From Micromonospora purpureochromogenes (GTDB lineage: Bacteria > Actinomycetota > Actinomycetes > Mycobacteriales > Micromonosporaceae): a stretch of 64,000 nt of DNA. A model generated the notes under the pieces. That model saw only the letters and a list, made by a program, of their open reading frames with translations, did not search any database and had not been told where the DNA came from. Of this stretch, positions 60,810-64,000 are shown piece by piece (position 1 is the stretch's first letter; the number at the start of each line of letters is the position of its first letter). The stretch spans positions 5,828,001 through 5,892,000 of the forward strand of contig NZ_LT607410.1 in assembly GCF_900091515.1 (NCBI RefSeq), in the 5' to 3' direction. Both the position numbers and the translations under genes were made by a program.

Positions 60810-61576
60810 GTCAGGACCACGGCGGTGGCGGCGATGAAGACGGCCGCCAGCGGCACGGTCGCCGCGACCAGCCACTGCCCGGCGGTGGCCGCGCCCGCGC
60901 CCTGCCAGACCGGCGGCATCCGCCCGGAGTAGCCGCGCGACAGCATCGCCAGGTAGACCCGCTCCCCGCGCTCGAAGGCGCGCAGGAACAGCGCCCCCAC
61001 GCCGGCGGCGAAGCCGCGCAGCTGCCACAGGAAGCGCGGGTCGTCACCCCGGGACACCCGGGCCACCCGCATCCGGCGGGCCTCGCCGACCAGCACGTCC
61101 AGGTAGCGCAACATGAACGTGGCGATCTGGGTGAGGACCTGCGGGCAGCGCAGCCGGTCCAGGCCGAGGATCAGGTCACGGGTCGTGGTGGTCCCGGCCA
61201 GCAGGAGCGACGCGAGTACGCCCAGGGTGCCCTTGGCGAGGATGTTCCAGCCGCCGTAGAGGCCGTCGACGGAGAGGTTGAGCCCGACGAGCTGCACCCG
61301 CTCCCCCGCGCCCAGGAACGGCAGCGCGAACGCGAACAGCACGAACGGCAACTCGATCGTGGCGCGCAGCAGCAGCCAGCGCAGCCCGACCCGGGCCAGC
61401 ACGGCGACCCCGGTGACCAGCAGGGCGTACCCGCCGAAGGCCCAGAACGCCTCGCGCGGGGTGGCCACCACGGCCAGCGTGAAGAGCACCATCGCCGCGA
61501 TCTTGACCTCGGGCGCCAGCCGGTGCACCGGTGAGGCCGCGTCCCGGTAGAGCACGTGCGCGTGTCCCGCGCCCAT
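60806..61576 (-). CDS. cbiQ: Cobalt/nickel ECF transporter transmembrane protein
   Basis: 256 residues with about six helices and the two ATPase-coupling arginine motifs of EcfT proteins: EARRMRVARVSRG and AMLSRGYSGRMP. SPVHRLAPEVKIAAMVLFTL is the family start. It joins the ATPase to the substrate-binding CbiM. Start 61576. Confidence 0.93.
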   Translation of the reverse strand: MGAGHAHVLYRDAASPVHRLAPEVKIAAMVLFTLAVVATPREAFWAFGGYALLVTGVAVLARVGLRWLLLRATIELPFVLFAFALPFLGAGERVQLVGLNLSVDGLYGGWNILAKGTLGVLASLLLAGTTTTRDLILGLDRLRCPQVLTQIATFMLRYLDVLVGEARRMRVARVSRGDDPRFLWQLRGFAAGVGALFLRAFERGERVYLAMLSRGYSGRMPPVWQGAGAATAGQWLVAATVPLAAVFIAATAVVLT

Positions 61577-61590
61577 TCGCGTACCCCTGC

Positions 61591-61992
61591 TCAGCCGGCG
61601 GTGCCGGCCGGCTGCCGGTCCTCGCGCGGGCCGTCGCCGGCGTCGTCGGCGCGGGCCGGGCCACGCCGGCGCAGCAGCCAGAAGACGCCACCGCCGACGG
61701 CGAAGGTGAGCAGCACGCCGAGCACCCCGGACAGGCCGGTGGAGAGGAAGCCGTTGTCCACCCCCCGGATGCCGTAGTCGGCCAGCGGGCTGTCGGCCAG
61801 CTCGTGGTCCTTCGCCCGCTGGGCCGGGCAGGAGCCACCGGTGATCTCGCCGTCGGCGTCGACCGTGCAGCCCTTGAGCAGGGACGAGTCCAGCCCGTCC
61901 GGGTGCGCCGAGGCGTAGTTGCTCACCACGCCGGCGAGCAGCACCGCCACCAACAGGCCGACGGCCACGAAACCCCAGGAACGCTTCCTCAC
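61591..61992 (-). CDS. PDGLE-domain protein (CbiN-like)
   Basis: 133 residues: N-terminal helix (GFVAVGLLVAVLLAGVVSNY), then the family signature as ASAHPDGLDSSLLKG (PDGL-D in place of PDGLE), an external loop with two cysteines, and a second helix (LGVLLTFAVGGGVFWLL). Such proteins accompany CbiM in Co/Ni ECF systems in place of CbiN. GTG 61992 overlaps the cbiM stop (GTGA). Confidence 0.85.
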   Translation of the reverse strand: MRKRSWGFVAVGLLVAVLLAGVVSNYASAHPDGLDSSLLKGCTVDADGEITGGSCPAQRAKDHELADSPLADYGIRGVDNGFLSTGLSGVLGVLLTFAVGGGVFWLLRRRGPARADDAGDGPREDRQPAGTAG

Positions 61993-62705
61993 CGGACACC
62001 TCCGACGGCCGGGACGGACGCCGGCGCCGCCGGCTTCAGGGCGCGCAGCGCGTAGACCAGATCGGGCCGGACCTTGGCGACGGTGACCACGGTGGTCGCG
62101 GTGATCAGGCCCTCGCCGATGCCGATCAGCAGGTGGACCCCGGCCATCGTGCCGGCCAGGCCGGTGATGTTGCCGCCCAGGTCGGTGGTGCCGCCCAGCC
62201 AGTACTCGAAGACGAAGCCCTGGGCCGCCACCACCACGCTGACCAGCGCGGAGACGAACGCGGTCACCCCGAGCCCGGCCGGCGTGCGGGGCAGCACCCG
62301 CAGCAGCCCGGCGATCAGCAGGTACGCCGCGGCGGTGCCGAGGATCGCCATGTTGGTGATGTTCAGGCCGACCATCGCGACGCCGCCGTCGCCGAAGACC
62401 AGCGCCTGCACGACCAGCACCACCGCCACGCAGAGCGCGCCCACCCAGGGGCCGACCAGCAGCGCGGCCAGGGCGCCACCGAGCAGGTGGCCGCTCACCC
62501 CGGCGGTGAAGATCGGGAAGTTGAGCATCTGCACGGCGAAGATGAAGGCGGCGACCAGGCCGGCCATCGGGGCCAGCCGGTCGTCCAGGTCGCGCCGGCC
62601 GCGCAGCACGCAGAAGGTCAGCGCGGCGAGCGCGACGGCCGCGAAGATCCCCGCCACGGGACCGTTGATGATCCCGTTCGAGATGTGCATCGCCAGGGTG
62701 TCCAC
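61989..62705 (-). CDS. cbiM: Cobalt/nickel-binding S component
   Basis: 238 residues, about seven helices. After GTG 62705 the sequence is MDTLAMHISNGIINGPV; CbiM/NikM proteins need Met-His at the processed N-terminus as metal ligands (here MH at 6-7), so ATG 62690 may be the true start. Also GHLLGGALAALLVGPWVGAL with the conserved His. It is the metal-specific subunit; whether Co or Ni is not decided by sequence, though the upstream palindrome resembles a Nur box. Confidence 0.92.
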   Translation of the reverse strand: MDTLAMHISNGIINGPVAGIFAAVALAALTFCVLRGRRDLDDRLAPMAGLVAAFIFAVQMLNFPIFTAGVSGHLLGGALAALLVGPWVGALCVAVVLVVQALVFGDGGVAMVGLNITNMAILGTAAAYLLIAGLLRVLPRTPAGLGVTAFVSALVSVVVAAQGFVFEYWLGGTTDLGGNITGLAGTMAGVHLLIGIGEGLITATTVVTVAKVRPDLVYALRALKPAAPASVPAVGGVR

Positions 62706-62725
62706 ACCGCGCAGCCTATTTGGCA

Positions 62726-62764
62726 GACCATGTTGTTGCCAAGACTTGGCAACAAGCCATGGTC
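62726..62764 (-). promoter_or_regulatory. Large palindrome upstream of cbiM (Nur-like box)
   Basis: The core TTGTTGCCAAG-A-CTTGGCAACAA (62733-62755) has perfect 11-bp arms; GACCATG and CATGGTC extend it outward, with a two-base bulge on the right. It contains TTGCCA-N5-TGGCAA, close to the TTGCAA-N5-TTGCAA pattern known for the nickel-responsive Fur-family regulator Nur. It lies 21 bases before GTG 62705 and 65 before bcp, so it likely represses cbiM and perhaps bcp. Confidence 0.7.
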
Positions 62765-62828
62765 CTGATCACCACGCGGTCGGCGCGCGTCGCCCGACGC
62801 CGTCCCGGACGGCGGTAAGGTCGCTGCC

Positions 62829-63305
62829 ATGACCGCGCCCGACCGCCTCAACCCCGGCGACCCCGCCCCCGACTTCACCCTGCCGACCGACACCGGCGAG
62901 ACGCTCTCCCTGGCCGACCTGCGCGGCCGCCGGGTCATCCTGTACGCCTACCCGGCCGCGATGACCCCCGGCTGCACCAAGCAGGCCTGCGACTTCCGCG
63001 ACTCGCTCGCCTCGCTCCAGGCCGCCGGGTACGAGGTCGTCGGCATCTCCCCGGACAAGCCGGAGAAGCTGGCGAAGTTCCGCGAGCGCGACGCCATCAC
63101 CTTCCCGCTGGTCGCCGACGCCGACAAGGCGGTGCTCACCGCGTACGGCGCGTACGGCGAGAAGCAGATGTACGGCCGGACGGTGACCGGGGTGATCCGC
63201 TCCACGTTCGTCATCGACCCGGACGGGAAGATCGAGCGGGCGCTCTACAACGTGAAGGCCACCGGGCACGTGGCGAAGCTGCGGCGGGACCTCGGCCTCG
63301 ACTGA
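62829..63305 (+). CDS. bcp: Thiol peroxidase, BCP family peroxiredoxin
   Basis: 158 residues with peroxidatic C49 and resolving C54 (MTPGCTKQACDFRDSL), 5 apart as in atypical two-Cys Bcp enzymes, and the FRERDAITFPLVADAD and STFVIDPDGKI blocks. It reduces peroxides using thioredoxin in the cytoplasm. It faces the cbi operon, sharing the intergenic palindrome. Confidence 0.93.
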   Translation: MTAPDRLNPGDPAPDFTLPTDTGETLSLADLRGRRVILYAYPAAMTPGCTKQACDFRDSLASLQAAGYEVVGISPDKPEKLAKFRERDAITFPLVADADKAVLTAYGAYGEKQMYGRTVTGVIRSTFVIDPDGKIERALYNVKATGHVAKLRRDLGLD

Positions 63306-63335
63306 GGTGTCACACCCGGCCGCTACGGTCCGTGC

Positions 63336-64000
63336 GTGGTCCGATACAAGTACACGCCCGAGGCGCTCGCCGAGGCGGCCGCCGCCGCGCACTCCATCGC
63401 CGGGGTGATGCGGCTGCTCGGCGTCCGCATCAGCGGTGGGTCGCGCGCGCACATCAGCCGGCAGTTGAAGCGGTTCGGCATCGACACGTCGCACTTCACG
63501 GGCAGCGCACACAACAAGGGGCGTCAGGCGCCCCGCCGGAACCCTTTAGGAGTTCTGGTCAAGCTCCCAGCCGACACTCCGAGAACGCCAGGATTCCGCC
63601 TCAAGAGAGCCCTCGCATTCATTGGCCTTCCGGAGCAGTGTGAGATTTGCGGCGTCGGCCCGGTCTGGCAGGGCCTGCCACTCGTCCTGCATGTCGACCA
63701 CATCAACGGCGACTTCCTCGACAACCGTGCACCGAACCTGCGGCTCCTCTGCCCAAACTGCCACAGCCAGACGGCCACCTACGCCGGGCGGAAGAGGCAG
63801 GCAGCACCGACGTCGACTCACCACCTGCCCGGCCAGAGCGACGAGCCGTCCGATGGCTCGGCAGCGGACGGGAATCAGCTGAACACCTCCGCCGCGTCGA
63901 TCAGGGAGGAGGAAATCGAGCCGTTGATCCAGGCAGTGAGCTCAGGTGGACTGACGACTGCGGAGGCGGCTCAACGCCTTGGTTGCACCCGAGACCACGT
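63336..64000 (+). CDS. HNH endonuclease-domain protein, 3' end cut by window
   Basis: The visible 221 residues have an N-terminal HTH-like segment (LAEAAAAAHSIAGVMRLLGV), a central HNH zinc-finger nuclease (CEICGVGPVW, LVLHVDHINGDFLDNRAPNL, RLLCPNCHSQT; metal His in HVDHINGD, zinc cysteines in C-x2-C pairs), and a second HTH beginning LTTAEAAQRLGCTRDHV at the edge. Possibly a homing or defence nuclease; family unknown. GTG 63336 fits. Confidence 0.8.
   Translation, partial: MVRYKYTPEALAEAAAAAHSIAGVMRLLGVRISGGSRAHISRQLKRFGIDTSHFTGSAHNKGRQAPRRNPLGVLVKLPADTPRTPGFRLKRALAFIGLPEQCEICGVGPVWQGLPLVLHVDHINGDFLDNRAPNLRLLCPNCHSQTATYAGRKRQAAPTSTHHLPGQSDEPSDGSAADGNQLNTSAASIREEEIEPLIQAVSSGGLTTAEAAQRLGCTRDH

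Noticed and set aside
62706..62828. Cobalamin riboswitch upstream of cbiM
   Set aside because: The gap is only 123 bp and no B12-box-like conserved stretch is seen; the palindrome explains the region better.

Overview
The window is high-GC actinobacterial DNA. Codon use, GTG starts, dense 4-bp overlaps, leaderless-looking promoters and the gene families present (DUF6232, TrmB/LuxR hybrids, Clp_N/HTH protein, Nur-like palindrome, cyclophane RiPP genes) point to Micromonosporaceae, most likely Micromonospora; this is inference from family content.

Left arm (1-28.7 kb), mostly ordinary chromosome: the 5' part of etfB, two DUF202 membrane proteins, a DrrAB-type ABC exporter, a thiamine-diphosphate enzyme, an enoyl-CoA hydratase, two DUF6232 paralogues separated by a 307-bp inverted-repeat element, a rhodanese/GlxA divergent pair, ribokinase, three further ABC genes, a ROK regulator facing a family-3 glycosidase, a STAS protein, a Clp_N-domain protein whose leaderless promoter lies inside two dyads, and an MFS pump divergent from a TetR regulator over three palindromes. 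From 26.5 kb the DNA becomes accessory: a cysteine-rich protein of lower GC, a stray tetR tail and a DUF4331 protein.

Middle (29.0-47.4 kb), accessory: four copies of the 3' half of tRNA-Lys(CTT), each with its own downstream hairpin, mark integration boundaries. Two copies are complete tRNA genes (31.6 and 47.4 kb) and two are 3'-only remnants (29.0 and 38.05 kb). Island 1 (29.0-31.6 kb) holds a frameshifted ltrA-like gene and a chloroperoxidase-type hydrolase. The segment at 31.7-37.9 kb has a TrmB/LuxR regulator divergent from a 68-aa secreted-type peptide with two GGFEWA motifs, an 81-aa protein and a 1450-aa secreted protein (propeller-like domain, ten FN3 repeats, phospholipase A2). Island 2 (38.05-47.4 kb) carries a PRTase-CE remnant, a TIR protein, a P-loop fragment, a pentapeptide-repeat protein, a five-gene translationally coupled cyclophane-RiPP operon (amcA/amcB type) divergent from an XRE regulator, a YdcF protein, a broken replication-relaxation gene and a serine recombinase.

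Right arm (47.4-64 kb), chromosome: two tandem lipoprotein L,D-transpeptidases, tRNA-His, oligoribonuclease, a GT87-type glycosyltransferase, a copper/redox cluster (YcnI, CopC-CopD, zf-HC2 anti-sigma-like protein divergent from an ECF sigma factor with MauE and DsbA-like proteins), a cobalt/nickel ECF transporter (CbiM, PDGLE, CbiQ, CbiO) behind a large palindrome, a Bcp peroxiredoxin and the 5' part of an HNH endonuclease gene.
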